Origin: an uncultured Chryseobacterium sp.
GTDB taxonomy: Bacteria > Bacteroidota > Bacteroidia > Flavobacteriales > Weeksellaceae
Direction of reading: 5' to 3'
Length of the DNA stretch: 43,252 bases
NCBI GenBank assembly: GCA_913778275.1
Contig: CAJYWN010000016.1
Span: 1-43,252 of the forward strand
Every line of letters begins with the position of its first letter. Positions within the stretch are counted from its first letter, which is position 1. Position numbers and translations under genes: made by a program. Below are positions 32,783 to 40,907 of this stretch, in pieces. The notes below the pieces were generated by a model, which was not told the origin of the DNA, searched no databases, and was given only the letters and a program-made list of their open reading frames with translations.

Positions 32783-34656
32783 TCATTTTCATTTTCGTCT
32801 TCATCATTTGATGAATCTTCCCATTGCTTATTCTCAAAATTAAGATTGTCATAAGCTAATAATTCCTCCTCTCTCTGGAGGATTTCTTTTGTGGTAAAAA
32901 GATGAATCTCGTCATCTTCATCAGCTTTGGCCAGCTTTCTGATGGATTGTTTATCGATGGCCATAAATCTTTGTCCGAGACGTCTTGCGGCATACTTGCG
33001 CATTCCTGTTTCATGAAGAACATCCACTGCCATATCAACGGCAGTGCCGAGCGTTTCGCGGTAAATATTATTAATTCCGTTATTTAAATAATCGTAGGCA
33101 TCAATCCTGTTTTTGGCTCTTACAAATATTTTCACATGAGGATAGTGCTCGCGAACGATATCTGCAATAAATTTATTATCATTTGGATCGTCCAGGCAGA
33201 GAACCAGGATTTCTGCGTCTTCAATTCCGGCGGCGCGTAAGGTAGGAATTTTAGTAGCGTCACCATAATATACCTTAAAACCGTAGCTTCGTAATAATTT
33301 CACACGGTCAGAATCCCTGTCCAAAACTGTTGCCGGAATTTTATTAGCTTTCAAAAGCCTTCCCACAGTACTTCCGAAATGCCCGAATCCTACAATAATT
33401 ATTTTCTTTTGGCGGACATTGCTGTCAAGGATGTTAAAATTATTATCAGCATCTGGAATTTCTTTGATAAAACGCGGTGTAATGAGTTTGTCGTTAATAA
33501 TGAGAAGAAACGGGGTAATACACATCGTAATAGCTGTAACGGCCATCATCTGTGCATTAAGCTCGGGGCTCAGCAGGTAAAGATTGGAAGCATAGTTGAT
33601 GAGGACAAATGCAAATTCTCCCACCTGGGAGAGCGCAAATGCATAAAATAAGGTTTGAGGATTATCGAGCTTAAAAAATTTTCCGATAGAAAAAAGTACA
33701 ATGAACTTGATAATCAACACTGCAAAAACGGTACTGAAAATAAAAACAGGATCCTGCTGAATAATATTAAAATTCATTGTTGAACCTACGCTTACGAAAA
33801 AAACGGCTAGCAGTAAGCCTTTAAAAGGATCAATCTGAGCTTCCAATTCGTGCCGGAATTCGCTGTTAGCAAGCATTACGCCCGCGAGAAAAGCCCCCAA
33901 TGCAGGTGATAACCCGATAGCAACCATTAATTCCGAAACCCCAATAACCAGAAACAGGGAAGAGGCGGTTAACAATTCGGTCATTCCGGATTTTGAAACA
34001 TATCTTAAAAATGGTACGAAGACATATCTGCCTAATAAAATCAATATTGCAACTCCTAAAATTACGGTCGCAAACTGCATCCACTCCGGAAGCGTCTGGA
34101 TCAATACCTGGATTTCATTGTTATGATCCTGGGTTTTATAATGTGCAATAAGAGGTAAGATGGCAAGAATAGGAATCACCGCGATATCCTGAAACAGCAG
34201 CGTGGAAAATGAAGCTTCTCCCGCCAGTGTCTTTAAATTATTTTTTTCCTGTAAAGTCTGTAAAACAATGGCTGTAGACGAAAGAGCGAAGCACATGGCA
34301 ATGGCCACTGCTTTTCCCGATGACCAGCCTGCCGTTATAAAAACCAAAGAAAGCAGTGAAATCGTAAGCAGCATTTGGGTAAGTCCGAGTCCGACAATTT
34401 TCTTCCGCATTTCCCAGAATTTTCTTGGTTCCAGCTCGAGTCCGACTAAAAAAAGAAGCATAATGACTCCAAATTCGCTGGCGTGCATAATATCATTAAC
34501 ATCCTTTCCTGTCAGTTTTAATACATAAGGACCAATGATGATTCCGCCTGCAATATAACCTATCACAGAACTTAGTCCGAATTTCCTTGCCAGCGGAACC
34601 ATAATAATGGCAACGCCCAGGAACAAAAGGGTATTCATGGCCAGGCTTGTTTCCAT
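32779..34656 (-). CDS. CPA2 cation:proton antiporter, KefB/KefC-like
   Basis: 625 residues. The N-terminal ~385 residues form about 12 transmembrane helices of the Na/H exchanger fold, including the conserved GLELEPRKFWEMRKK region and LSPALGAFLAGVMLANSEF. A cytoplasmic TrkA-N (RCK) nucleotide-binding domain follows, with the Rossmann motif Gly-Phe-Gly-His-Phe-Gly at 423-428 and VLDRDSDR. The very acidic tail (about 600-625, DSSNDEDENEND) is unusual. It should export K+ or Na+ in exchange for H+. The KefF-like gene is 3 nt upstream, as in KefFC systems gated by glutathione adducts. Confidence 0.9.
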   Translation of the reverse strand: METSLAMNTLLFLGVAIIMVPLARKFGLSSVIGYIAGGIIIGPYVLKLTGKDVNDIMHASEFGVIMLLFLVGLELEPRKFWEMRKKIVGLGLTQMLLTISLLSLVFITAGWSSGKAVAIAMCFALSSTAIVLQTLQEKNNLKTLAGEASFSTLLFQDIAVIPILAILPLIAHYKTQDHNNEIQVLIQTLPEWMQFATVILGVAILILLGRYVFVPFLRYVSKSGMTELLTASSLFLVIGVSELMVAIGLSPALGAFLAGVMLANSEFRHELEAQIDPFKGLLLAVFFVSVGSTMNFNIIQQDPVFIFSTVFAVLIIKFIVLFSIGKFFKLDNPQTLFYAFALSQVGEFAFVLINYASNLYLLSPELNAQMMAVTAITMCITPFLLIINDKLITPRFIKEIPDADNNFNILDSNVRQKKIIIVGFGHFGSTVGRLLKANKIPATVLDRDSDRVKLLRSYGFKVYYGDATKIPTLRAAGIEDAEILVLCLDDPNDNKFIADIVREHYPHVKIFVRAKNRIDAYDYLNNGINNIYRETLGTAVDMAVDVLHETGMRKYAARRLGQRFMAIDKQSIRKLAKADEDDEIHLFTTKEILQREEELLAYDNLNFENKQWEDSSNDEDENEND

Positions 34657-34659
34657 AGT

Positions 34660-35181
34660 TTATTGGTTAAGAAGTTCTGTGAATTCCTGCTTGTGCAGAA
34701 TAATTTCTTTTTTGGAGAGCTTATTGGCTTCGTAAACGATTTTAATATTTTTGATATCAGCCTTGAAGACACTCAGCGATACGATGAGTCCGCTGATCAG
34801 CTCTTCAACAGTAAATTTGTAGGTTCCTTCTTTGTGGAAAGACCTTTCCTTTCCGCCGGTAGTTACCAGGATGTAGACTTCCTTTCCCTGCAGCGGGTTG
34901 TAGTTTTCTTCCTTAAGCCAGTCGCGGTCGAATACCTCATCGATCCAGAGTTTCAGCAGAGGAGGCATACCAAACCAGATCAGGGGAAACTGGAAGATGA
35001 AACGGTCATAGTTTTTTATTCTTTTTCTTTCTCTGAATGCGGCAATATGAAAATTCGGGTATTCTTCGTAAAGATCTCTTAAGGTAAAATGCTGGTGACG
35101 AACATAGAAATTGATGAGCTCTGCATTCGAGTTTGAGTGCTCTAAATAAGGATGCGCAAAAACTACCAATGTCTTCTTCAT
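34660..35181 (-). CDS. KefF/KefG-like NAD(P)H oxidoreductase (flavodoxin fold)
   Basis: 173 residues. The quinone-reductase/flavodoxin-like fold is seen in LVVFAHPYLEHSNSNAEL (about 4-21), FIFQFPLIWFGMPPLLKLWIDEVF (about 62-85, in parts) and YILVTTGG (about 102-109). KefF and KefG are ancillary subunits that activate KefC and KefB. The gene starts the operon and ends 3 nt before the antiporter, so it is its likely partner. Electron acceptor not known. Confidence 0.85.
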   Translation of the reverse strand: MKKTLVVFAHPYLEHSNSNAELINFYVRHQHFTLRDLYEEYPNFHIAAFRERKRIKNYDRFIFQFPLIWFGMPPLLKLWIDEVFDRDWLKEENYNPLQGKEVYILVTTGGKERSFHKEGTYKFTVEELISGLIVSLSVFKADIKNIKIVYEANKLSKKEIILHKQEFTELLNQ

Positions 35182-35195
35182 AAACCTGTTTTCAG

Positions 35196-35203
35196 TAAAT
35201 ATA
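35196..35203 (-). promoter_or_regulatory. -7 box TATATTTA of the KefF-KefC-like operon
   Basis: On the minus strand, 14 nt before the ATG at 35181; last base differs from TAnnTTTG. Confidence 0.45.
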
Positions 35204-35274
35204 ATGAAAAAAAATTGGATTAAAAACAGATTTCGAGGATGTTTATTAATTTTTAATACAGTTTATAGGGATTT

Positions 35275-35300
35275 AATTAAGAAATAACTAATTCTTAATT
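35275..35300 (-). other. AT-rich hairpin after the lemA-TPM operon
   Basis: AATTAAGAA / TTCTTAATT (9-nt arms, 8-nt loop), about 85 nt past the last TPM stop. It could be a weak terminator. No GC-rich terminator is visible in 35182-35383. Confidence 0.35.
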
Positions 35301-35383
35301 TAAATATAAAGATGGTATCCTTTTTCTTTTGGAAAGACATGGTTATATTATTTTATTAAAGATTAAGGAAAAGAATTACTGCA

Positions 35384-36190
35384 TTACCATCCTCCGGAAG
35401 CGCCGCCGCCGCCGAAACTTCCTCCGCCGCCGAATCCTCCGAAGCCACCACCTCCGGAACTTCCGCCTCCAAATCCACCTCCTCCGAAGCTGCCCGGGAA
35501 AGGGAAGAACCCGCCGGGATAATTTCTTCGGCCTCTTCTTGAAAGAATAACATCGTCGTCATCACCATTTCCACCTCTTCCGCCACCTCTGTTTCCGAAA
35601 AGTACCGCAAAAATGATAAATATGATAAAGGCGATAATCATAATTCTGACAAGGCCTCCGTCACTGTTTTTCTGATGTTGTTTTAACGGTTTGAATTTCC
35701 CCTGCACTGCCTCCATGATGGCCGAAGTGCCACGATCAATTCCTTCAAACCATTCCCCTTGCTTGAAATGCGGGGTTACGATATAATCAAGGATTTGCCC
35801 GGCAACAGAAGCTGTCAGGTATTGCTCAACCGCCCGTCCCTGCTGGATCGACATCGTGTGATCTTCAGTGGCAATTAAAAAAACGACACCATTGTCTACA
35901 CCTTTTTGCCCGATTCCCCATTTTTCACCAAAAAGGGTGGCAAGAAAATTTACATCTTCGCCTTTCGTAGATTTGATGATGATGACTTCAATTTCCGTGG
36001 AAGTAGAATCAGAAAAGGCAATCAGTTTTTTATTAAGGTCTTTTTTTTCCTGTTCGGAAAGAAGATTGGCTTCGTCAAAAACAGGATATAAAACCGCAGG
36101 CTTGTCCGGAATGGAATATTGTGCTGATACAAATGTGTAAAAGCATAGAAGTAAAAATGAAAATACTATTTTAAGAGAAGGTAATTTCAT
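35384..36190 (-). CDS. TPM domain protein with Gly-rich tail
   Basis: 268 residues: signal peptide (to about residue 23, FVSAQ), a TPM domain (about 30-165; VFDEANLLSEQEKKDLNKKL and the metal-site-like VVFLIATEDHTMSIQQGRAVE, in parts), one transmembrane helix (about 183-200, MIIAFIIFIIFAVLF), then a Gly/Ser/Phe-rich tail (about 200-268) ending ASGGW. This matches the YgcG/TPM proteins anchored in the inner membrane with the TPM domain outside. The tail resembles low-complexity assemblies. It is the last gene of the lemA-TPM-TPM operon; its start overlaps the previous gene by 20 nt. Confidence 0.9.
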   Translation of the reverse strand: MKLPSLKIVFSFLLLCFYTFVSAQYSIPDKPAVLYPVFDEANLLSEQEKKDLNKKLIAFSDSTSTEIEVIIIKSTKGEDVNFLATLFGEKWGIGQKGVDNGVVFLIATEDHTMSIQQGRAVEQYLTASVAGQILDYIVTPHFKQGEWFEGIDRGTSAIMEAVQGKFKPLKQHQKNSDGGLVRIMIIAFIIFIIFAVLFGNRGGGRGGNGDDDDVILSRRGRRNYPGGFFPFPGSFGGGGFGGGSSGGGGFGGFGGGGSFGGGGASGGW

Positions 36191-36602
36191 TAGACAGCTG
36201 GTTGGGGTTTTCTCCCGTTACAGGAAAATGTTTTTTGAGTTCAAGACCGGTTTCCAGAATGGCACTTTTCAGGGCTTTATAGTAATTTCCTTTGGCAAAC
36301 TCAGAGGTAATATAATCATGCAGATGATCCCAGTAAGACTGGTGTACTTTTTCATGGATACCCGTATCGCCGATAATGGTGAGGTATTTTTGTTCAAAAT
36401 TGACGTGAAAAAGAACGGCATTTCTTTCCTCGGTTTTTCCCAGGCACAATTCTTCAAACACTCTAAATGCTGTTTTTGCATGATCACCGTCTGTATTCGA
36501 ATCAATGTGTACACGGATTTCGCCGGTAGAATGTTCTTCTGCTGACTGAATAGCTTCCACGAGGGAAGCTATCTGTTGATTGGTTAAGAAATTACCGGCC
36601 AT
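36171..36602 (-). CDS. TPM domain protein, soluble
   Basis: 143 residues without signal peptide or transmembrane helix. The TPM domain covers nearly the whole protein: LTNQQIASLVEAIQSAEEHSTGEIRVHI (about 5-32, in parts), RNAVLFHVNFEQKYLTIIGD and VHQSYWDHLHDYI. The domain is of the 'TLP18.3/Psb32/MOLO-1' type, linked to photosystem repair or phosphatase activity in other organisms; its role here is unknown. Middle gene of the operon: 2 nt after lemA, with a 20-nt overlap into the next gene. Confidence 0.88.
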   Translation of the reverse strand: MAGNFLTNQQIASLVEAIQSAEEHSTGEIRVHIDSNTDGDHAKTAFRVFEELCLGKTEERNAVLFHVNFEQKYLTIIGDTGIHEKVHQSYWDHLHDYITSEFAKGNYYKALKSAILETGLELKKHFPVTGENPNQLSNEITFS

Positions 36603-36604
36603 TA

Positions 36605-37213
36605 TTATTCAGTGAATACTTCAGGTGCTTTTTCAGCGCCAGCCTCCGCTTTGAAATAAGGTTTTTCTTTGAAATTGGTAAAGTTCGCCAGGATATTATT
36701 CGGGAACGTTTTAATGGTGGTGTTATAATCCTGAGCAGCCTGGTTGTAATACACTGTTTCTGTACGGATACTATTTTCAATGGCAGTATATTCTCTCTGG
36801 AAATTAATGTATTGCTGGTCTGCTTTTAAATTTGGATAAGATTCTACAACGGCCATCAATCTGCTTAATGCTCCGGACAGCTCACCCTGCGCAGCCTGGA
36901 ATCTTGCCATGTCCTGCTCGGTCATATTGGTGGGGTCAACATTTATAGACGTTGCTTTTGAGCGTGCCTCAACAACTTTTGTTAATGTTTCCTGCTCGAA
37001 TTTGGAATATGATTTTACCGTTCTTTCAAGGTTAGGAATCAGGTTCGTTCTTTTCTGATAAACCGTTTCTATATTAGACCATTTGGTGTTTACATTCTGT
37101 TCTTTCGTTACGAAATTGTTGTAACCGCTTTTTCCCCAGAAGAATAAAACTGCAACAATAATCAGAAGAGCAATGCCGATGGTACCGGCGCTCAGACAGC
37201 CTCTGTTTTTCAT
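36605..37213 (-). CDS. LemA family protein
   Basis: 202 residues: an N-terminal transmembrane anchor (about 9-27, GTIGIALLIIVAVLFFWG) and a LemA coiled-coil helical bundle (FVTKEQNVNTKWSNIETVYQKRTNLIPNLE, about 34-63, in parts; ANFTNFKEKPYFKAEAGAEKAPEV near the end). The helices face the periplasm. LemA proteins are common beside TPM genes; their function is unresolved. First gene of the operon, with a perfect -7 box 34 nt upstream that overlaps the divergent folA promoter. Confidence 0.92.
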   Translation of the reverse strand: MKNRGCLSAGTIGIALLIIVAVLFFWGKSGYNNFVTKEQNVNTKWSNIETVYQKRTNLIPNLERTVKSYSKFEQETLTKVVEARSKATSINVDPTNMTEQDMARFQAAQGELSGALSRLMAVVESYPNLKADQQYINFQREYTAIENSIRTETVYYNQAAQDYNTTIKTFPNNILANFTNFKEKPYFKAEAGAEKAPEVFTE

Positions 37214-37247
37214 AGTTTAATTTTTTTTAAAATTTTTTTGTGCTAAC

Positions 37248-37255
37248 CAAATATA
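37248..37255 (-). promoter_or_regulatory. -7 box TATATTTG of the lemA operon
   Basis: Perfect TAnnTTTG on the minus strand, 34 nt before the lemA ATG. It sits in the spacer region of the divergent folA promoter. Confidence 0.65.
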
Positions 37256-37267
37256 CAAATTATGTGC

Positions 37268-37275
37268 TAATTTTG
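37268..37275 (+). promoter_or_regulatory. -7 box TAATTTTG of folA
   Basis: Perfect TAnnTTTG, 15 nt before the folA ATG at 37291. Confidence 0.6.
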
Positions 37276-37290
37276 TAAAAAATAATTTTA

Positions 37291-37776
37291 ATGACAACAA
37301 TAGTCGTGGCAATGGGAGAAAAGAATGAAATTGGTTTTGAAAATCAGCTGCTTTGGCATCTTCCGAAAGATCTGAAACACTTCAAAGATATTACTTCAGG
37401 ACATCCGGTAATTATGGGAAGAAAAACATATGAGAGTATCGGAAAACCGCTTCCCAACCGTACTAATATTGTTGTATCCAGAAAGAATGACTGGTTTGAA
37501 GAGGGAATCCTTATTGTAGGAAGCATTAAAGAAGCCATAAAATTTGCAAAAAAAATAGATGAAGAAATTTTCATTATCGGCGGCGGGAAAATTTACGAGC
37601 AAACAATGGATATTGTGGATAAACTGGAAGTTACTTTGGTAAAAGCCGATCTTGAAGCAGATACCTTCTTTCCGAAGATTGATGCTAAAGTCTGGAAAAA
37701 AACAGATGAAATCTGCCACGAAAAAGATGAAAAAAATCAATATGATTTTTGCTTTCAGACGTATGAGAAAATTTAA
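37291..37776 (+). CDS. folA: Dihydrofolate reductase
   Basis: 161 residues of the standard DHFR fold. It reduces dihydrofolate to tetrahydrofolate with NADPH, supplying one-carbon units. Motifs: VVAMGEKNEIGFENQLLWHLPKDLKHF (about 4-30, in parts), with Trp22-His-Leu-Pro; GRKTYESIGKPLPNR (43-57); and the NADPH loop IIGGGKIYEQ (about 95-104). The likely catalytic acid (Asp27-type) is the Asp in PKDLKHF. It is the target of trimethoprim; no resistance change can be judged from this reading. thyA is not adjacent. Confidence 0.95.
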   Translation: MTTIVVAMGEKNEIGFENQLLWHLPKDLKHFKDITSGHPVIMGRKTYESIGKPLPNRTNIVVSRKNDWFEEGILIVGSIKEAIKFAKKIDEEIFIIGGGKIYEQTMDIVDKLEVTLVKADLEADTFFPKIDAKVWKKTDEICHEKDEKNQYDFCFQTYEKI

Positions 37777-37827
37777 AGTTTCAACTTTAACTTTCAACCT
37801 TGAACCCTAAACTCTGAACCTTAAATT
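37777..37827 (+). repeat. Degenerate heptamer repeats (TTTCAAC/CTTGAAC/CCTAAAC type)
   Basis: Directly after folA, seven units of about 7 nt run in a row: TTTCAAC, TTTAAC, TTTCAAC, CTTGAAC, CCTAAAC, TCTGAAC, CTTAAAT. All share a Y-T-x-AAC pattern. The related sequence on the other strand at 39740-39772 (CTAAACC, CGAAACC, CTAAAAC) suggests a common origin. No coding potential. Confidence 0.65.
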
Positions 37828-37830
37828 TCT

Positions 37831-37838
37831 TATCTTTG
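37831..37838 (+). promoter_or_regulatory. -7 box TATCTTTG of the 37857 gene
   Basis: Perfect TAnnTTTG followed by C, 18 nt before the ATG. Confidence 0.65.
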
Positions 37839-37856
37839 CACTTCTAAAATTTAATA

Positions 37857-38426
37857 ATGAATAAATATATAAAACTTGCTCTTGCTGCGGTTCTAATCCT
37901 TTTGGGACTTTATATGATGATTTTTACCAGGAATCTGGGGTGGGGAATTGTTGTTCTCCTTTTAGCGGGGGCTCCGATTCTGCTTTTCTTTAAGAATGAA
38001 TATATCCTTCTTGCTTTCTGGCAGCTGAGAAAACAGAATATGGAAAAAGCAGCAGACTGGCTGAAAAATATTACGAATTACCAGGCTCAGCTTCATAAGT
38101 CTCAATATGGTTATTTTCATTACCTCACAGGATTAACACAAGCACAGGATCATCCGGCAAAAGTAGAGCCTCTCATGAAAAAGGCACTGGAATATGGTCT
38201 CAATATGAAGCATGACCGTGCTATGGCTACTTTAAACCTTGCAGCAGCCGCAATTTCCAAAGGAAGAAAACAGGAGGGACAGAAGTTACTGGAAGAAGCA
38301 AAAAGACTGGACAGCGCCGGAATGATGACCGATCAGATCAAAATGATGAAAGAACAGCTGAAAATGCCTTCCATGCAAAAGCACATGCACAATCCTAATA
38401 TGAGAAACAGAGGGAAATTCTTTTAA
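37857..38426 (+). CDS. Membrane-anchored protein with helical repeat tail, unknown function
   Basis: 189 residues. Two N-terminal transmembrane helices (about 5-24 and 29-47) precede a soluble part of helix pairs that resembles tetratricopeptide repeats (AFWQLRKQNMEKAADWLKN, YLTGLTQAQDHPAKVEPLMKKALEYGL, LAAAAISKGRKQEGQKLLEEAKRL, quoted in parts). The end is rich in Met and His (MPSMQKHMHNPNMRNRGKFF). The family could be DUF2892-like by its N-terminus; not certain. Its role is unknown. A terminator follows. Confidence 0.7.
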   Translation: MNKYIKLALAAVLILLGLYMMIFTRNLGWGIVVLLLAGAPILLFFKNEYILLAFWQLRKQNMEKAADWLKNITNYQAQLHKSQYGYFHYLTGLTQAQDHPAKVEPLMKKALEYGLNMKHDRAMATLNLAAAAISKGRKQEGQKLLEEAKRLDSAGMMTDQIKMMKEQLKMPSMQKHMHNPNMRNRGKFF

Positions 38427-38453
38427 TTGAAAAAATTAATTTATGATAGAAAT

Positions 38454-38480
38454 GCACTTGAGAAATCAGGTGCTTTTTTT
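38454..38480 (+). terminator. Terminator of the 37857 gene
   Basis: Stem GCACTTGA / TCAGGTGC (one G-U pair) with a GAAA tetraloop and seven Ts. Confidence 0.85.
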
Positions 38481-38549
38481 ATTCTTTAAAATAAAATGAA
38501 AAATTTACAGGATTATTAATACAAGATCTAACGAAAATCACCTGTCATC

Positions 38550-39182
38550 TTACATCTCAGAATTATTTTCATAGCCATAGAATTTTGGGATCTGCCAGTG
38601 GTATTTCACGGCTAATGTTCTGATAGAAACAATCAGCAAAATAGTGAAAATCTGAATGACCGTATAGGATAAATTCGTGAAATTGGTTAGTAGTAAAAAT
38701 GCAGATCCTCCTACAATACAGGCTGTTGCATAGATTTCTTTCCTGAAAATCAAAGGAATCCGATTGAGTAAAATATCTCGGATGATCCCTCCGAAACAGC
38801 CGGTAATGGTTCCCAATCCGATACAGATTAAAGGATGGATATCCGCATGAAGCCCTTTCTGAACACCAATTATCGTAAACAGTCCCAATCCGAAACTGTC
38901 AAAAATAAATAAGGTTACCCTGAAGTTTTTTTCAAAAGATTTAAAAACCATGGTGAAAATGCTGGTGAGGATAATCAAAGCACAAGTCAGGAGATCATGC
39001 ATCCAGAACACCGGAATATCCAACAATAAATCTCTTACCGTTCCGCCGCCTACGGAAGTCACAAAAGCAATAATCAGTACCCCGAACGGATCCAGCCTTT
39101 TCTGCATAGCCGCAAAACTTCCCGACATCGAAAAGGATATCGTTCCCAGGACTTCTATGGCAAAATTGAACTGCTCGTGCAT
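38550..39182 (-). CDS. TRIC-type cation channel family protein (YicG-like, UPF0126)
   Basis: About 210 residues from the ATG at 39182; a start at 39236 would add 18 residues of low-complexity sequence without homology. Seven helices include the paired repeats SGSFAAMQKRLDPFGVLIIAF with GGGTVRDLLL (about 19-52) and the matching GTITGCFGGIIRDILLNRIPLIFRKEIYA (about 120-150, in parts). This is the bacterial homologue of the TRIC channels. It may be glycine-gated or ion-conducting; the physiological role is unclear. It may be read through from coaD, 73 nt upstream. Confidence 0.85.
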   Translation of the reverse strand: MHEQFNFAIEVLGTISFSMSGSFAAMQKRLDPFGVLIIAFVTSVGGGTVRDLLLDIPVFWMHDLLTCALIILTSIFTMVFKSFEKNFRVTLFIFDSFGLGLFTIIGVQKGLHADIHPLICIGLGTITGCFGGIIRDILLNRIPLIFRKEIYATACIVGGSAFLLLTNFTNLSYTVIQIFTILLIVSIRTLAVKYHWQIPKFYGYENNSEM

Positions 39183-39255
39183 ATTTATGAATGATAAAAG
39201 ATGATTGATTATTGATTTTTTTGAATATTGCATCAATCATCATTTATCAATTATT

Positions 39256-39723
39256 TTATTTTTTATCGACTCTCACCGAGTCCGGAACCAACAGCTCATA
39301 TTCTCCGCCGTGATTGATGATTTCCCTCACGATGCTGCTGCTGATAAATGATTTTCCGGAGGATGTCAGTAAAAAGACGGTTTCCAGTTTTTTATGTGCT
39401 AAAGTTCTGTTGGTGTGGGCAATGGCTTTTTCAAATTCAAAATCGGCAGGATTTCTCAATCCCCGGATAATGTATTGCGCATTTTTTTCGAAACAGTAAT
39501 CTACGGTTAAGCCTTCGAAATAATCAACCTCCACATTCGGAAATTCCGCAACGGAGTTTTGGATGAACTCCATTCTTTTTTCGAGGGGAAACATATATTT
39601 CTTTTGGGAATTCTGTCCGATGGCGATAATCAGTTTATCAAAAAGCGGCGCTGCCCGTTCTATAATATCGTAATGTCCTAAAGTTATGGGATCAAATGAA
39701 CCCGGGAAAACAGCAATTTTCAT
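39256..39723 (-). CDS. coaD: Pantetheine-phosphate adenylyltransferase
   Basis: 155 residues. It converts 4'-phosphopantetheine and ATP to dephospho-CoA, the fourth step in CoA synthesis. The nucleotidyltransferase motif is FPGSFDPITLGHYDII (residues 5-20, TxGH within). The RGLRNPADFEFE (about 90-101) and ISSSIVREI (about 127-135) motifs are also standard. It follows ddl by 63 nt on the same strand, with a short heptamer-like repeat in the gap. Confidence 0.96.
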   Translation of the reverse strand: MKIAVFPGSFDPITLGHYDIIERAAPLFDKLIIAIGQNSQKKYMFPLEKRMEFIQNSVAEFPNVEVDYFEGLTVDYCFEKNAQYIIRGLRNPADFEFEKAIAHTNRTLAHKKLETVFLLTSSGKSFISSSIVREIINHGGEYELLVPDSVRVDKK

Positions 39724-39739
39724 GCGTAAAATAATTTTG

Positions 39740-39772
39740 AGTTTTAGGTTTCGGGTTTAGGTTTTACAACCG
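39740..39772 (-). repeat. Short degenerate heptamer repeats between ddl and coaD
   Basis: On the minus strand: CTAAACC, CGAAACC, CTAAAAC. The pattern is the same as at 37777-37827. It sits in the 63-nt space between ddl and coaD. Confidence 0.5.
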
Positions 39773-39786
39773 TTCACTTTGCACCT

Positions 39787-40788
39787 CTAATATCTATTCT
39801 TATTTATTTTATTAAGAGCCTTTTCAACTTCGTTACCGCATAGGTCTGTTATGGAGATTCCGTAAATTTTGGCCTGCTGCGGAAGGATACTGGCAGGAGA
39901 AAACCCTGGATTGGTATTCATCTCCAGCATGTAGGGAATTCCGTCCATTAAAATATATTCACTTCGTGAAAAACCACTCATTCCAAGAGAGTTGTATGCT
40001 CTTTTCGCAATTTCTTCTACACGAACTCTTGTTTCATCATCAATTCTTGCAGGGGTAATTTCTTCCGAAGCTCCTTCATATTTCGCTTCGTAATCGAAGA
40101 ATTCATTTGTAGGGACAATTTCCGTGATGCCCAGGACAATGGTTTCCCCTTTATAATCAATAACACCTACAGAAACTTCCATGCCGTCCAAAAAGCTTTC
40201 AATTAAAATTTCATCATCTTCTTTAAAGGCTATTTCCGTAGCGGCAATAAGTCCTGATTTCTCTTTTACTTTTGAAATTCCCAATGAAGATCCCGACTGG
40301 TTCGGTTTAACAAAAACGGGAAGTCCAAGATTTTCAATGATTTCATCTGCATTAATTTCTTCACCTTTTCTCAGGTAAACACTTTTAGCAGAGGGAATAC
40401 CATATTTGGAAAGTACGGCTAACGTATCTTTTTTATTAAAAGTAAGAGCACTCTGGTAAAAATCGCAGCCTGTGTATTTCTGTCCGATAGCATCCCAATA
40501 TGCCTGAAGAATTCCGTTTTCGCCCGGCGTACCGTGGATAATATTAAAACACACATCAAATTTCAGCGATGTATTGTTATCGATAGTTACAGAAAAATCA
40601 CCCTTGTTGATCTGAAATTTCTGATTATTTTCATCTAAAAAATACCACTCATCCCGAAGAATAACTACTTTGTATACATCATAAAGATTTCTGTCCAGAG
40701 AATCATAGATCAGCTGTCCGCTTTTTAATGATACGACATATTCGTCAGAATAGCCTCCCATCACTACAGCAACACTTTTTTTGCTCAT
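39787..40788 (-). CDS. ddl: D-alanine--D-alanine ligase
   Basis: 333 residues of the ATP-grasp family. It joins two D-Ala molecules for the peptidoglycan pentapeptide. Motifs: GGYSDEYVVSLKSG (11-24), HGTPGENGILQAYW (about 84-97), VFVKPNQSGSSLGI (about 158-171), and EMNTNPGFSP (near 287-296), whose Glu and Asn bind Mg. The N-terminal Gly-x-Ser-x-Glu position is conserved, apart from Tyr-Val in place of the common His-x. A -7 box lies 22 nt upstream. It is divergent from the PASTA gene. Confidence 0.96.
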   Translation of the reverse strand: MSKKSVAVVMGGYSDEYVVSLKSGQLIYDSLDRNLYDVYKVVILRDEWYFLDENNQKFQINKGDFSVTIDNNTSLKFDVCFNIIHGTPGENGILQAYWDAIGQKYTGCDFYQSALTFNKKDTLAVLSKYGIPSAKSVYLRKGEEINADEIIENLGLPVFVKPNQSGSSLGISKVKEKSGLIAATEIAFKEDDEILIESFLDGMEVSVGVIDYKGETIVLGITEIVPTNEFFDYEAKYEGASEEITPARIDDETRVRVEEIAKRAYNSLGMSGFSRSEYILMDGIPYMLEMNTNPGFSPASILPQQAKIYGISITDLCGNEVEKALNKINKNRY

Positions 40789-40810
40789 ATTCTTAAAGTA
40801 TCAATTAGGG

Positions 40811-40818
40811 CAAATTTA
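40811..40818 (-). promoter_or_regulatory. -7 box TAAATTTG of ddl
   Basis: Perfect TAnnTTTG followed by C on the minus strand, 22 nt before the ddl ATG. Confidence 0.65.
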
Positions 40819-40907
40819 ATGATTTTATATCATGCAATTTTGGAAATTCTAAAATTTTGAAAACGAAAATGCTCAATGGAAATCAAAGCACATTCTAAAA
40901 TATTAAT

